A DNA stretch of 64,000 bases, taken from Paratractidigestivibacter sp963605405. Lineage in GTDB: Bacteria > Actinomycetota > Coriobacteriia > Coriobacteriales > Atopobiaceae. Under the pieces are notes generated by a model. It saw only the letters and a list, made by a program, of their open reading frames with translations. It was not told where the DNA came from and did no database searches. The stretch spans positions 1 through 64,000 of the forward strand of contig CAVCUP010000005.1 in the NCBI GenBank assembly GCA_963605405.1. The letters are read 5' to 3'. Position numbers and translations under genes: made by a program. Positions 50,217-58,701 of this stretch are shown in pieces (positions within the stretch are counted from its first letter, which is position 1; each line of letters opens with the position of its first letter).

Positions 50217-51311
50217 CTAGACGAACGCGTCGGGAGTGAGGGTCGCGGGAGCACCTCGGCGCAGCTTGGAGAGAATGCGCGCCTGCGCCATCGCGAGCTT
50301 CACGTTCTGCGAGCGCACGGGACCCGTAAGCGCCTTGGCCGCGCCGTCTCGGGGCCGGGCGACGCTCGCCGCCAAGCGCGCCCGCTCGTCGGAGATCATG
50401 CGCGCCACGAGCGTCCGCGCCTCCTCGCTTCTCGAGACCTTGCCGCAGGCGCATGCCGCCTCCACGCAGAGCGCGAGAACCTCGAGATAGCGGGTCTGGA
50501 GCATCTCCATGCTCGCCGTGTCCCCTTCGAGCCCCCACTCACACAGAAGGCCGCGAATCGCCTCGTGCTCCCTAACAAGCCCGTCAAAGCACTCCTCTGC
50601 AGAGGCGAGATCCGCGCCGTACGTAAACGCTCGGCTCACGCGGTATCCCCTGTCGGCGAAGGCGACGCGCTCAATGCCGCGCAGATAGGGAATGGTGAAC
50701 GAATGGTTCGTCGCAGAGGCCTCGTCGAAGCGGCAGCCCTCGTCCTCAGCGATCGAGCGCTCAAAGAGCTTGCCCGCCGCCGGCGAGAGGCGCCCCGAAG
50801 CGAAGTGCCGCCACGCGTTTGTCCGGAAGTCATGCTGGGTGCGGTACACCATGATGTCGTCGTCGGGCGCGACCTCGAAGCTGCGCCCGCCCATGCACAC
50901 CTCTACGGAGAAGCCCCCGACCACAAGCTCAGCGGAATCCCTCTCGGCGGCCTCGAGAAGCTTCTGGATATAAGTAGGCTCGAGATATCCGTCCTCGTCG
51001 AGCACCATAAGGTACTCGCCGCGAGCACGGTCAAGCGCACGGTTGAGCCCGGCCTGGCGCGAGCAGGCGGGCACATGCTCGACCGCGACGCGCATATCGC
51101 GCTCGGAGATGACGTCCAGCAGGCGCGCCGTCCCGTCAACGGAGCCCGCGTCCACCACGATGACCTCGATGTTCCTGAAGGTCTGGTTCTGCACGCTCTC
51201 AATCGCGCGGCGCACGGTTTTCTCGGCGTCGCATGCGCACAAAAGAACGGACACGCCCGGCGATGTTGGGGAGAAGTGCGTCAAACGGGGCCTTTCCGGA
51301 AGGCCGCCCAA
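50217..51311 (-). CDS. Family-2 glycosyltransferase
   Basis: 364 residues. GVSVLLCACDAEKTVRRAIESVQNQTF, VIVVDAGSVDGTARLL, the metal-site region MVLDEDGYLEP (D-x-D) and SRQAGLNRALDRARGEYLM define the GT2 domain. The C-terminal 150 residues are helical, Arg/Glu-rich and unassigned. The start is uncertain: a TTG at 51309-51311 gives this length but has no strong ribosome site, and a GTG about 18 codons later is possible. Substrate unknown; the three GT2 genes suggest a surface polysaccharide locus. Confidence 0.86.
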   Translation of the reverse strand: MGGLPERPRLTHFSPTSPGVSVLLCACDAEKTVRRAIESVQNQTFRNIEVIVVDAGSVDGTARLLDVISERDMRVAVEHVPACSRQAGLNRALDRARGEYLMVLDEDGYLEPTYIQKLLEAAERDSAELVVGGFSVEVCMGGRSFEVAPDDDIMVYRTQHDFRTNAWRHFASGRLSPAAGKLFERSIAEDEGCRFDEASATNHSFTIPYLRGIERVAFADRGYRVSRAFTYGADLASAEECFDGLVREHEAIRGLLCEWGLEGDTASMEMLQTRYLEVLALCVEAACACGKVSRSEEARTLVARMISDERARLAASVARPRDGAAKALTGPVRSQNVKLAMAQARILSKLRRGAPATLTPDAFV

Positions 51312-51374
51312 AGGCGACTTAAACAGAATCGGTCACATTATGCTGTGTATATATGGCAATCAGATGTGCAAATA

Positions 51375-51408
51375 GCCCCCTGCGAAATCATCAGAATTCG
51401 CAGGGGGC
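51375..51408. terminator. 12-bp perfect hairpin between two minus-strand genes
   Basis: GCCCCCTGCGAA (51375-51386) pairs with TTCGCAGGGGGC (51397-51408). No strong U-run; on the minus strand TATTTG follows. Possible weak terminator for the upstream gene. Confidence 0.5.
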
Positions 51409-51466
51409 CGGCATGCGCGCAGATGTCAAAACTGAGCGACGAGGGGTGAAGTCCCGTCTTTCTCGC

Positions 51467-52291
51467 CTAGACCAGGGTTCCCACGGAGGTGCAGAGCCCG
51501 GTGCGGTCGATAACCTGATAGCCGGTCTCGACGGTGGAGCCGTCCTCGGCCTGGGCGGTCTCGGCCACGAGAGGGGCATCGACGCGGTTGAGGTTCTCGT
51601 CGCTCACCAGCGACGCCTTGTTCGCGATAGTCACGAGCTCGGCGGCGCTCATGTCGGTGTAGAGCTTCTTCAGGAGCGCCTCGTGCGTATCGATAAGCGT
51701 CTCGGAATCCGCTCCCTCAAAGCTCTTGAGCTGAGCGAACATGTCCTCCGTGCTGACCACCACATGCGTGAACTTAATGTTCGCGGCCGCGTTCAGGGGC
51801 ACGACGCATGCAGCCGCGCCCTTGGAGGCGCAGAAGTTCGCAAGTGTGGCAGAGGTGTCCCCGGAGGTCACCTTGGCCTCGAGCGGGATGGTGGCGAGAG
51901 ACGCGCGGGTCTCGACCCAAGCCTCAGGGTGCTCGTCATCGGCATCGCGGTCGATCTCGTGGATGAGCAGCACCTGTGCGGAAGCAAGGCTCGTCCCCTT
52001 CTTGAGGTCGGAAACATCGGAAACCGTGAGGAAGAGCACCTTGGTAAAGGTGTCCTGCGAGATGGAGTAGCTCGCGTCGGTCACGGTCATGGCGGACTGG
52101 CTCGAGACCTGCTTAGAGAGCGTGGTGTCGCCCAGGCGGCACTCCTTGGCCACCCTCGCCGAGACGCGCGAGACCACGATAAAGACGAGCGCGGCGACAA
52201 GCGCGAGCACGACCCCGCCGATTACGTTGGTGTAGGGCCCCGGGACGGGCACGTCGGTGCGCTCAAAACGCTCGCGCTTCCTAAAGAGCAT
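51467..52291 (-). CDS. Membrane-anchored protein with a degenerate LCP (LytR-CpsA-Psr)-like domain
   Basis: 274 residues. One membrane helix at about residues 20-45 (NVIGGVVLALVAALVFIVVS), then an extracytoplasmic domain. Its order of blocks fits an LCP fold: KVLFLTVSDVSDL (LCP: LLLGSD), SAQVLLIHEID (sDtm.lvhi), SLATIPLEAKV (where active LCPs have S.PRD), ANFCASKG, and IKFTHVVVSTEDMFAQLKSF (idhyv.vdf..f..l). The Arg/Asp catalytic residues of glycopolymer ligases are not at the expected places, so it is probably not a ligase. The start at ATG 52289-52291 has AAGGCGG upstream. Next to glycosyltransferases, so a wall-glycan role is likely but unproven. Confidence 0.6.
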   Translation of the reverse strand: MLFRKRERFERTDVPVPGPYTNVIGGVVLALVAALVFIVVSRVSARVAKECRLGDTTLSKQVSSQSAMTVTDASYSISQDTFTKVLFLTVSDVSDLKKGTSLASAQVLLIHEIDRDADDEHPEAWVETRASLATIPLEAKVTSGDTSATLANFCASKGAAACVVPLNAAANIKFTHVVVSTEDMFAQLKSFEGADSETLIDTHEALLKKLYTDMSAAELVTIANKASLVSDENLNRVDAPLVAETAQAEDGSTVETGYQVIDRTGLCTSVGTLV

Positions 52292-52336
52292 GTGAACCGC
52301 CTTCCCGTGCGGACGGTCCGCACGCATGAATCGCAT

Positions 52337-53500
52337 TTACAACAGGATACCTAACGCGACGGCCGCGAGACCCGCGACAACTGCCGCGACGTAAACCAAA
52401 AGCGTGATGAGCAGGTTCTCGCGCACGTTGCCGTTCGTGCGCCACAGGACGAGGAGCCCGACGCCACCGGAGGAAAGGAGCCCCGCGATCATGGGGCCGC
52501 AGGCGAGCGTGCCGTCGAGGAAGAGCTCGGAAATGGCCACGCTCGCGCCGCAGTTGGGGATAAGGCCCACGAGCGCCGCGAGGAACGTGGCGCGCACCGG
52601 GTGCTCGGCGAGGACGGAACCGATGGCGTCCTCCCCCACGCCCTCGATAATGAGGCCGAAGATGAACGTAATGATAAAGATGAAGACCGTGACCTGCACC
52701 GTATGGACAAGGGCGCAACGGACGATACCCCAGAGACCGTGGTGGTGCCCATGTCCGTGGGAGTGATCGTGGCCGTGTCCGGAGCAGCATGGGTGCTCGA
52801 GGTCGCAGGCACCGCCGTGATCGTGGCCGTGCCCATTATCGTACCCGTGGTCGCAGGCAAACCCGTGCTCATGAGTCGCCCCGCCGTCATTTGCGCCCTC
52901 GCGGCAGCAGCAGTGCCCCACGTGGCCGCGCTCGTCCCGGACGCGCTCCGCGCCCTCAGACAGCTCGTTGTCGCAGCAGCTATGAAGCTCGTGGCCGCAG
53001 CAGTCGCAGCGCTCGCCGCCGAACTCCTCGTCGTCACAATGGCAGTGCTCCCGCTCGCAAAGCTCGTGAATGTGGATATTGCCGTCGCCGAGGTGGTTGG
53101 AAGCACGCAGGGCGGCGTCGAGGCCAAGCCCGACCACCATGCCGAAGACGACCTTCACGAGGATGATCGAGCCCATACGGGCGGGATCTTCTTGGTGCGC
53201 CACGAATACCGGGATCATCTCGTCGGACGTGGAGAGAATCACCGCGACCAAGGTGCCGGCAGTGACCACGCGCCCGGCGAAGAGGGTCGCCGCCATGGCA
53301 GAGAAGCCGCACTGGGGAAGCGCGCCCAAGGCCGAGCCCACGATGGGGCCGGAGTGCCCCGCGCGCTCCACGATCGCGCGCACCTTATTGCCGGCAGCGT
53401 GCTCAAGCGCCTCCATGGCCAGGTACGTGACGAGCAGGAAGGGGATGAGCTTAAGCGTGTCGATAACGCAGTCCGCGAGGACGTCGATAAACAGGTCCAA
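52337..53500 (-). CDS. Putative heavy-metal/manganese exporter with a long His-Cys-rich loop
   Basis: 387 residues, resembling the ArsP_2/putative manganese transporter family. About four helices lie before and four to five after a ~110-residue cytosolic or extracytosolic loop (about 140-255), which is extremely rich in His, Cys, Asp and Gly (for example CCSGHGHDHSHGHGHHHG). Paired motifs GALPQCGFSAMAATL and GLIPNCGASVAISELF mark an internal duplication. The loop probably binds metal ions such as Mn, Zn or Ni. The start is a TTG at 53498-53500 with AAAGG upstream. I see no yybP-ykoY manganese riboswitch in the 79-bp upstream gap. Confidence 0.82.
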   Translation of the reverse strand: MDLFIDVLADCVIDTLKLIPFLLVTYLAMEALEHAAGNKVRAIVERAGHSGPIVGSALGALPQCGFSAMAATLFAGRVVTAGTLVAVILSTSDEMIPVFVAHQEDPARMGSIILVKVVFGMVVGLGLDAALRASNHLGDGNIHIHELCEREHCHCDDEEFGGERCDCCGHELHSCCDNELSEGAERVRDERGHVGHCCCREGANDGGATHEHGFACDHGYDNGHGHDHGGACDLEHPCCSGHGHDHSHGHGHHHGLWGIVRCALVHTVQVTVFIFIITFIFGLIIEGVGEDAIGSVLAEHPVRATFLAALVGLIPNCGASVAISELFLDGTLACGPMIAGLLSSGGVGLLVLWRTNGNVRENLLITLLVYVAAVVAGLAAVALGILL

Positions 53501-53579
53501 CGATCAAAACCTTTCTTGCGAGCAAATGATTACAAACGCGCTGCACTACGCGAGAGGGGCCAAAGTGAAGAATGGCGCC

Positions 53580-54425
53580 CTACCACTCGGCGAGAGCCCC
53601 TTCCGGGTACTCGACTCCCATGAACGTGAGGCCACGGGCAGGCGCGCAAGGCCCTGCGGCTCGACGATCGCAAGCCGCGAGGGCTTCCGCAACCCAAGAA
53701 GGGTCGCGATGTCCGCGGCCGACTTCCACAAGCGTGCCCACGATGGTCCGCACCATGTTGTGGAGGAAGGCGTTGCCCACCACGTCGACGCACACGAGCC
53801 GCTCGGAAGCCTCCTCCAGTTCACGGACGCTCAGGCTTTCCACGTATCGGCACGTCGGCTTATCCACGGCGGAGAGCGCCTTACAGAAGCTCTTGAAGTC
53901 GTGTTCCCCAACGAGCACCTGGGCGGCTTCGTCCATCCGGGCCGCGTCAAGGGAGCCCTTGTACCACCAGGCATGGTCCCACGCCATCACCGGACGAGAG
54001 ACGCCGGCGCAGATTCGGTAACGGTAGCTGCGCATCACGGCATCGAACCGTGCGGAGAAGTCCGGCTGACCGCGATAAAGACCCAGGATGGAGATGTCGT
54101 CGGGGGTGAGCGCGACCAGGCTCCGGCGCAGCCGCGCGGCCGGAAGCGAGAGCTCCTCGGCGCTCAAAGGAACGCTCACGTGCTGCGCTATGGCATGCAC
54201 GCCGGCATCCGTCCTTCCCGCGCAAGTGAGCTCGCATGGGCGCCGCAGGATGGTCTCGAGCGCTTGGCGCAGCTCGCCCGCGACGGTCCGCTTGCCCGGC
54301 TGCTCGGCATAGCCGCAGAACTCCTCGCCGCGATACCCGAGTCGAATTACGAGCGAGCCCGCTGCAGGCGAATCGCCGACGAGCGGCATGTCTCTCTCCA
54401 CGTACTTGCGCTCATACGTACCCAT
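53580..54425 (-). CDS. truA: tRNA pseudouridine synthase A
   Basis: Makes pseudouridine at tRNA positions 38-40. 281 residues. The catalytic Asp is in CAGRTDAGVHA; YRGEEFCGYAEQPGKRTVAGEL, SARFDAVMRSYRYRI and NAFLHNMVRTIVGTLVEVGRG are family blocks. The ATG at 54423-54425 is chosen because GGAGG lies 8 bases upstream; another ATG (54429-54431) is too close to it. It follows rplQ in the usual order, but a terminator-like hairpin lies between. Confidence 0.95.
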   Translation of the reverse strand: MGTYERKYVERDMPLVGDSPAAGSLVIRLGYRGEEFCGYAEQPGKRTVAGELRQALETILRRPCELTCAGRTDAGVHAIAQHVSVPLSAEELSLPAARLRRSLVALTPDDISILGLYRGQPDFSARFDAVMRSYRYRICAGVSRPVMAWDHAWWYKGSLDAARMDEAAQVLVGEHDFKSFCKALSAVDKPTCRYVESLSVRELEEASERLVCVDVVGNAFLHNMVRTIVGTLVEVGRGHRDPSWVAEALAACDRRAAGPCAPARGLTFMGVEYPEGALAEW

Positions 54426-54442
54426 GAGCATATCCTCCGAAA

Positions 54443-54480
54443 TCAAAAGAAAAGGGCCCCGGCACATGGCCAGGGCCCTT
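54443..54480 (-). terminator. Terminator after rplQ
   Basis: On the minus strand AAGGGCCC...GGGCCCTT (54452-54459 with 54473-54480) is followed by TTTTCTTTTG. End of the ribosomal operon or an attenuator before truA. Confidence 0.82.
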
Positions 54481-54502
54481 AGCGATCAAGATGACCTCGC
54501 GC

Positions 54503-54952
54503 TTACTCAGCGCTGGCCTCCTCGGCCTCGGTAGCCGGGGCAGCGACCTTAGACACGGTGGTCTTGGCAGCCTTGGCCTTCGGGGTGACGGGCTCGGTAA
54601 CGAGCTCCATCAGCACCATCTCGGCGGCATCGCCCTTGCGGGGGCCGAGCTTCATGATGCGGGTGTAGCCGCCGTTGCGGTCAGCCCACATGCCCTGCGC
54701 GGCCTTCTCGAAGACCTCGCGGACAACTTCCTTGTCGTTGAGCTTCGCGATGGCGAGACGACGGGAATAGACGTCGCCCTTCTTGGCGAGGGTGATGATC
54801 TTGTCCACATCGCCGCGAATGGCCTTAGCGCGGACGTCGATGGTCTTGATACGGTCGTTCATAAACAGGGCGCGGACAAGGCTGCGCTTCATAGCCTTGG
54901 TGTGCGCGGCGTCGGTGCCGAGCTTCATGCCCTTCTTCTTGTTGTGACGCAT
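54503..54952 (-). CDS. rplQ: 50S ribosomal protein L17
   Basis: 149 residues: the conserved MRHNKKKGMKLGTDAAHTKA start and GGYTRIMKLGPRKGDAAEMVLMEL core, followed by a 30-residue Ala/Glu/Lys tail typical of actinobacterial L17. Last gene of the operon after rpoA. Confidence 0.98.
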   Translation of the reverse strand: MRHNKKKGMKLGTDAAHTKAMKRSLVRALFMNDRIKTIDVRAKAIRGDVDKIITLAKKGDVYSRRLAIAKLNDKEVVREVFEKAAQGMWADRNGGYTRIMKLGPRKGDAAEMVLMELVTEPVTPKAKAAKTTVSKVAAPATEAEEASAE

Positions 54953-54979
54953 TGCTTCTCCTAAGCGTTCGGGCGCGCG

Positions 54980-55921
54980 TTAAGCCTTGAGGGAAAGGCC
55001 CATGGTCTCGAGCTTGTCCTTGACTTCCTCGATGGACTTGACGCCGAAGTTTCTGATGTTGAGCAGGTCGTTCTCGGAGAACTCCACGAGCTGGCGGACA
55101 GAGTGGATACCGGCGCGCTTGAGGCAGTTGTAGGAACGGACGGAGAGGTCCAGATCCTCGATCTGCTTATCGAGCTCGACGTTGTCCTCGACGGTGCTGG
55201 TGGTAAAGATCGAGGCGTCCTCGACGGGCTCGTCCTCGTCAGCCAGGCTCATGAACGCGGTCATGTGCTGGTTGATAATGTTCGAGGCCTCAATGACGGC
55301 CTCACGCGGGGTGAGGGCGCCATTGGTCTCGATCTCGAGGACAAGACGGTCGTAGTCGGTGCGACGACCGACGCGGCAGTTCTCGACGACCTTGGCGCAG
55401 CGACGGACCGGGGAGTACAGGGAGTCGACGTGGATAACGCCGATGGGGTCGGTCTCGCGCTCGTTGTCCTCGCCGGCCACGTAGCCGCGGCCCATACCGA
55501 TGCGCATGCGCATAGAGAGGTGCGCGCCGGTGGAGAGGGTGCAGATGACGTGCTCGGGGTTAACGATCTCGAACTCAGCGGGGATATCGAAGTCCCCGCC
55601 GGTCACGGTCATAGGGCCGTCGACCGAGATGGAGGCCTCCGCCTCGGTGCCGGTGCCCATGGCGCGGAAGTCCAGGCCCTTGACGTTGAGCACGATATCG
55701 GTGACGTCCTCATAGACGCCGTCGACGGTGGTGAACTCGTGCTGCACGCCGTCAATGGAGATCGCCTCGACGGCAGCGCCCTCAAGGGACGAAAGAAGCA
55801 CGCGGCGAAGCGAGTTGCCGAGCGTGTCGCCGTAGCCGCGCTCGAGCGGCTCCACGTTCACGCGGGCAAGCCTGTCGCTGATCTCCTCTACCGACACCTG
55901 CGGTCGAATGAATTCGGACAT
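54980..55921 (-). CDS. rpoA: DNA-directed RNA polymerase subunit alpha
   Basis: 313 residues. Alpha-NTD (VEPLERGYGDTLGNSLRRVLLSSLEGAAV) forms the dimer and assembles beta and beta-prime. Alpha-CTD (VRSYNCLKRAGIHSVRQLVEFSENDLLNIRNFGVKSIEEV) is the helix-hairpin-helix for UP elements and activators. ATG 55919-55921 has TTTGGAGG upstream, so I start there rather than 12 bp earlier. In the standard rpsD-rpoA-rplQ order. Confidence 0.98.
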   Translation of the reverse strand: MSEFIRPQVSVEEISDRLARVNVEPLERGYGDTLGNSLRRVLLSSLEGAAVEAISIDGVQHEFTTVDGVYEDVTDIVLNVKGLDFRAMGTGTEAEASISVDGPMTVTGGDFDIPAEFEIVNPEHVICTLSTGAHLSMRMRIGMGRGYVAGEDNERETDPIGVIHVDSLYSPVRRCAKVVENCRVGRRTDYDRLVLEIETNGALTPREAVIEASNIINQHMTAFMSLADEDEPVEDASIFTTSTVEDNVELDKQIEDLDLSVRSYNCLKRAGIHSVRQLVEFSENDLLNIRNFGVKSIEEVKDKLETMGLSLKA

Positions 55922-55945
55922 TGCTACCTCCAAACAGGGTCGGGC

Positions 55946-56536
55946 TTACTTGGAGTAAAGCTCGACGATGAGCTGGGCATCGAGCTCAAGATCGATCTGG
56001 TCACGGGTCGGGACCTGAAGGACAGTGCCCTTGAGCTTCTCGATGTCGACCTCGAGCCAGGCCGGGACGGCCATGTGCTCAGAGGAGATCAGGGCCTCCT
56101 TGATGGGGAGAAGGTCCTTGTACTTGGGGGCAACAGCGATGACGTCGCCAGGCTTGACCTGCGCGGAGGGGATGTCGCAGCGGTGGCCGTTCAGGGTGAT
56201 GTGACCATGACGGACCGTCTGACGCGCCTCCTTGCGGGTGCGGGCGAAGCCGAGACGGAAGACAACATTGTCGAGACGGCACTCGAGGATGCTCATCAGG
56301 TTATCGCCGGTGATGCCCTCACGCTTAAGAGCGGAGTCGTAGTAGCCGTGGAACTGCTTCTCAAGCACGCCGTAGATGAACTTGGCCTTCTGCTTCTCGC
56401 GAAGCTGAATGCCGTACTCGGACTCCTTGCGGCGGCGCTTGGGCTCGCGGTGAGAAGTCTTGTTAATCCCCATGACAACGGGGTCGATGCCGAGCTGTCG
56501 GCACCTCTTAAGGACGGGAGTCCTATCAACAGCCAT
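55946..56536 (-). CDS. rpsD: 30S ribosomal protein S4
   Basis: 196 residues. Primary 16S rRNA-binding protein and, in many bacteria, translational regulator. The S4 RNA-binding domain is clear (RLDNVVFRLGFARTRKEARQTVRHGHITLNG). The N-terminus has only one Cys (LKRCRQLG), so it is the C-minus, non-zinc form. Confidence 0.98.
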   Translation of the reverse strand: MAVDRTPVLKRCRQLGIDPVVMGINKTSHREPKRRRKESEYGIQLREKQKAKFIYGVLEKQFHGYYDSALKREGITGDNLMSILECRLDNVVFRLGFARTRKEARQTVRHGHITLNGHRCDIPSAQVKPGDVIAVAPKYKDLLPIKEALISSEHMAVPAWLEVDIEKLKGTVLQVPTRDQIDLELDAQLIVELYSK

Positions 56537-56554
56537 TGTGTAATCCTCCTAGAG

Positions 56555-56956
56555 CTACACGCGGCGACGCTTGCTCAGACGGCAACCGTTGTGCGCGATG
56601 GGGGTCTTGTCCTGGATGCCCGAAACCTCGAGGCCAGCGGCCTGGAGGGAACGGATGGCGGTCTCGCGACCAGAGCCGGGGCCCTTCACGAAGACGGCGA
56701 CCTTGTGCAGGCCGTGCTCCATAGCGGCCTTCGCGGCGGCCTCAGCGGCCAGCTGCGCGGCGAACGGGGTGGACTTACGGGAGCCCTTGAAGCCCACGGT
56801 GCCACCGGACTGCCAGGAGATGACGTTGCCCTGGGGATCGGTGATAGAGACGATCGTGTTGTTGAACGTGCTCTTGATGTGGGCCTGGCCCACAGCGATG
56901 TTCTTACGCTCGGAGCGGCGGACGCGCGTGTTGCGAGCGTTCTTCTTCTGCGCCAT
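56555..56956 (-). CDS. rpsK: 30S ribosomal protein S11
   Basis: 133 residues. FNNTIVSITDPQGNVISWQS, GFKGSRKSTPFAAQ, VKGPGSGRETAIRSL and the C-terminal DKTPIAHNGCRLSKRRRV are characteristic. It follows rpsM after 16 bp. Confidence 0.98.
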   Translation of the reverse strand: MAQKKNARNTRVRRSERKNIAVGQAHIKSTFNNTIVSITDPQGNVISWQSGGTVGFKGSRKSTPFAAQLAAEAAAKAAMEHGLHKVAVFVKGPGSGRETAIRSLQAAGLEVSGIQDKTPIAHNGCRLSKRRRV

Positions 56957-56972
56957 TGTCTAATCCCCTGCC

Positions 56973-57344
56973 CTACTTCTTCTTCTTGCCGCCGACCTGA
57001 CGCTTCTTGCCCTTGCGGGTACGAGCGTTGGTGTGCGTGCGCTGACCACGGACGGGGAGGCCCTTGCGGTGACGGAGGCCGCGGTAGCAGCCGATCTCCA
57101 TCAGGCGGGCGATGTTCTGGCGGGTCTCACGACGAAGGTCGCCCTCGGTCGTGTAGTTAGCATCAATGAAGTCACGAATCTTGGTGACCTCGTCCTCGGT
57201 CAGATCCTTGACACGAGTGGAGGGATCAACGCCGGTCTCGGCGCAAATCTTGGTGGCGCGGGTGCGGCCGATGCCAAAAATGTAGGTGAGTCCGATCTCG
57301 ACGCGCTTCTCGCGCGGGAGGTCGACGCCGTTAATACGGGCCAA
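56973..57344 (-). CDS. rpsM: 30S ribosomal protein S13
   Basis: 123 residues. MARINGVDLPREKRVEIGLTYIFGIG and the C-terminal RHRKGLPVRGQRTHTNARTRKG define S13; the Lys-rich tail (VGGKKKK) is normal. Confidence 0.98.
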   Translation of the reverse strand: MARINGVDLPREKRVEIGLTYIFGIGRTRATKICAETGVDPSTRVKDLTEDEVTKIRDFIDANYTTEGDLRRETRQNIARLMEIGCYRGLRHRKGLPVRGQRTHTNARTRKGKKRQVGGKKKK

Positions 57345-57359
57345 CTTAGGTCTCCTTCC

Positions 57360-57473
57360 TTAGCCCTGACGCTGCTTGTGGCGCGGGTTCTCGCAAATGA
57401 CGTAAACCTTGCCGTGGCGACGAATGATCTTGCACTTGTCGCACATCTTCTTGACCGAAGGACGTACCTTCAT
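57360..57473 (-). CDS. rpmJ: 50S ribosomal protein L36
   Basis: 37-residue protein beginning MKVRPSVKKMCDKCKIIRRH and ending KQRQG. The zinc ligands C-x2-C, C and H are present (CDKC, ICENPRH), so it is the zinc (C-plus) form. ATG 57471-57473, TAA 57360-57362. It lies between infA and rpsM, the expected order. Confidence 0.97.
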   Translation of the reverse strand: MKVRPSVKKMCDKCKIIRRHGKVYVICENPRHKQRQG

Positions 57474-57557
57474 GAGTCATTCCTTTCGGTAGTGCTAATA
57501 CGAACTATCTACTCGCCCAGCCGCTGGCGTGATTTCCAGGCTGAGTGCCGCGGTTCC

Positions 57558-57776
57558 CTACTTGTAGCGATAGGTGATGCGGCCGCGCGTGAGGTCGTAG
57601 GGAGAAATCTCCACGACGACCTTGTCGCCCGGGAGGATGCGGATGTAGTTCATCCGAATCTTGCCCGAGATGGTGCAGAGAATGGTCTTACCGTTCTCAA
57701 GCTCCACGTTGAACATAGCGTTGGGCAGCGGCTCTACGACCTTGCCCTCGAGTTCTATTGCGTCCTGCTTGCTCAA
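57558..57776 (-). CDS. infA: Translation initiation factor IF-1
   Basis: 72 residues, a single S1-type OB fold (SKQDAIELEGKVVEPLPNAMF, VEISPYDLTRGRITYRYK). It assists IF-2/IF-3 at the 30S A site. Preceded by a 127-bp gap holding an inverted repeat and a promoter-like sequence, so it may start a secondary transcript with rpmJ to rplQ. Confidence 0.98.
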   Translation of the reverse strand: MSKQDAIELEGKVVEPLPNAMFNVELENGKTILCTISGKIRMNYIRILPGDKVVVEISPYDLTRGRITYRYK

Positions 57777-57834
57777 AGTAATCCCTCTCTACGCCGTGAC
57801 AGCGACTAACAAATATATCGAAAATTCACGGATG

Positions 57835-57869
57835 GGTCCACTTGCGGAATCGGACTCCACAAGTGGACC
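57835..57869. promoter_or_regulatory. 10-bp perfect inverted repeat before infA, overlapping a possible promoter
   Basis: GGTCCACTTG (57835-57844) is perfectly inverted at 57860-57869, 15-base loop. On the minus strand it is followed by a possible TGGACC -35 overlapping its arm and a TATATT box about 18 bases on. Either an operator over an internal promoter or an RNA hairpin between map and infA. Confidence 0.55.
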
Positions 57870-57903
57870 ACAACGAATGCCATAAAACCCAAGGCCCGGG
57901 GCC

Positions 57904-58701
57904 TTATGAGCTTGAAACGGGGCCGCCTTGCATCGAGCACCATGAGCCCTGGTCGTCAGTCGTGAGGATCACAGGGCCGTCAGACGTGATGGCAACGGTG
58001 TTCTCATAGTGGGCGGCAAGACCGGAGTCGCAGGTAACGACGGTCCACCCGTTGCCCAAAGTCCGACAATCGTAGTCTCCGGTAACGACCATCGGCTCAA
58101 TCGCGATGACCATGCCGGCCTGGAGCTTTATGCCGCGGCGACGGCGGCCATAGTTGCGGACCTCAGGCTCCTCATGCATCCTGCGCCCGACCCCGTGCCC
58201 CACGTAATCGCGGATCACGGAGAACCCGTTGGCCTCGGCGAGTTCCTGAACCGCGGCGCCGATGTCCCCCAAGCGGTTGCCGGGAACGGCCTGCTCGATC
58301 GCGGCCTTAAGGCAATCACGGGTGACCTCGCAAAGCGCCCGGGCCTCAGAAGAGGGCTCGCCGACGTAGAAGGTCCAGGCGTTATCCCCCACCCAGCCCT
58401 GGAACGTGGCTCCGGTATCGATCGAGAGAATATCCCCATCCTTGAGCGTGTGAACCGGGCTCGGTATACCGTGGACGACCTCTTCATTAACGGACGCGCA
58501 CATGCTGCACGGGAATCCGCCGTACCCCTTGAAGGTGGGCTCGGCCCCATGCAGGCGAATAAAGCTCTCTACCGCGCGGTCAATCGAGAAGGTGTCGACT
58601 CCGGGGACGGCCATTGTCCCAGCAAGACGAAGGGCCGCCTTGGACAGAGCCCCGGCGGCCTTCATCTGCTCTATCTGCTGAGGAGACTTGAGCTTAATCA
58701 T
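57904..58701 (-). CDS. map: Methionine aminopeptidase type I
   Basis: Removes the N-terminal Met from nascent proteins. 265 residues. Metal ligands: Asp in LSIDTGATFQGWVGD and the following DNAWTF, His in GHGVGRRMHEEPEV, Glu in VIAIEPMV and Glu in HYENTVAI. It starts 4 bp inside the end of adk, so is translationally coupled. Standard adk-map-infA order. Confidence 0.97.
   Translation of the reverse strand: MIKLKSPQQIEQMKAAGALSKAALRLAGTMAVPGVDTFSIDRAVESFIRLHGAEPTFKGYGGFPCSMCASVNEEVVHGIPSPVHTLKDGDILSIDTGATFQGWVGDNAWTFYVGEPSSEARALCEVTRDCLKAAIEQAVPGNRLGDIGAAVQELAEANGFSVIRDYVGHGVGRRMHEEPEVRNYGRRRRGIKLQAGMVIAIEPMVVTGDYDCRTLGNGWTVVTCDSGLAAHYENTVAITSDGPVILTTDDQGSWCSMQGGPVSSS

Noticed and set aside
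53501..53579. yybP-ykoY manganese riboswitch before the metal exporter
   Set aside because: The 79-bp gap is too short and lacks the conserved loop sequences.
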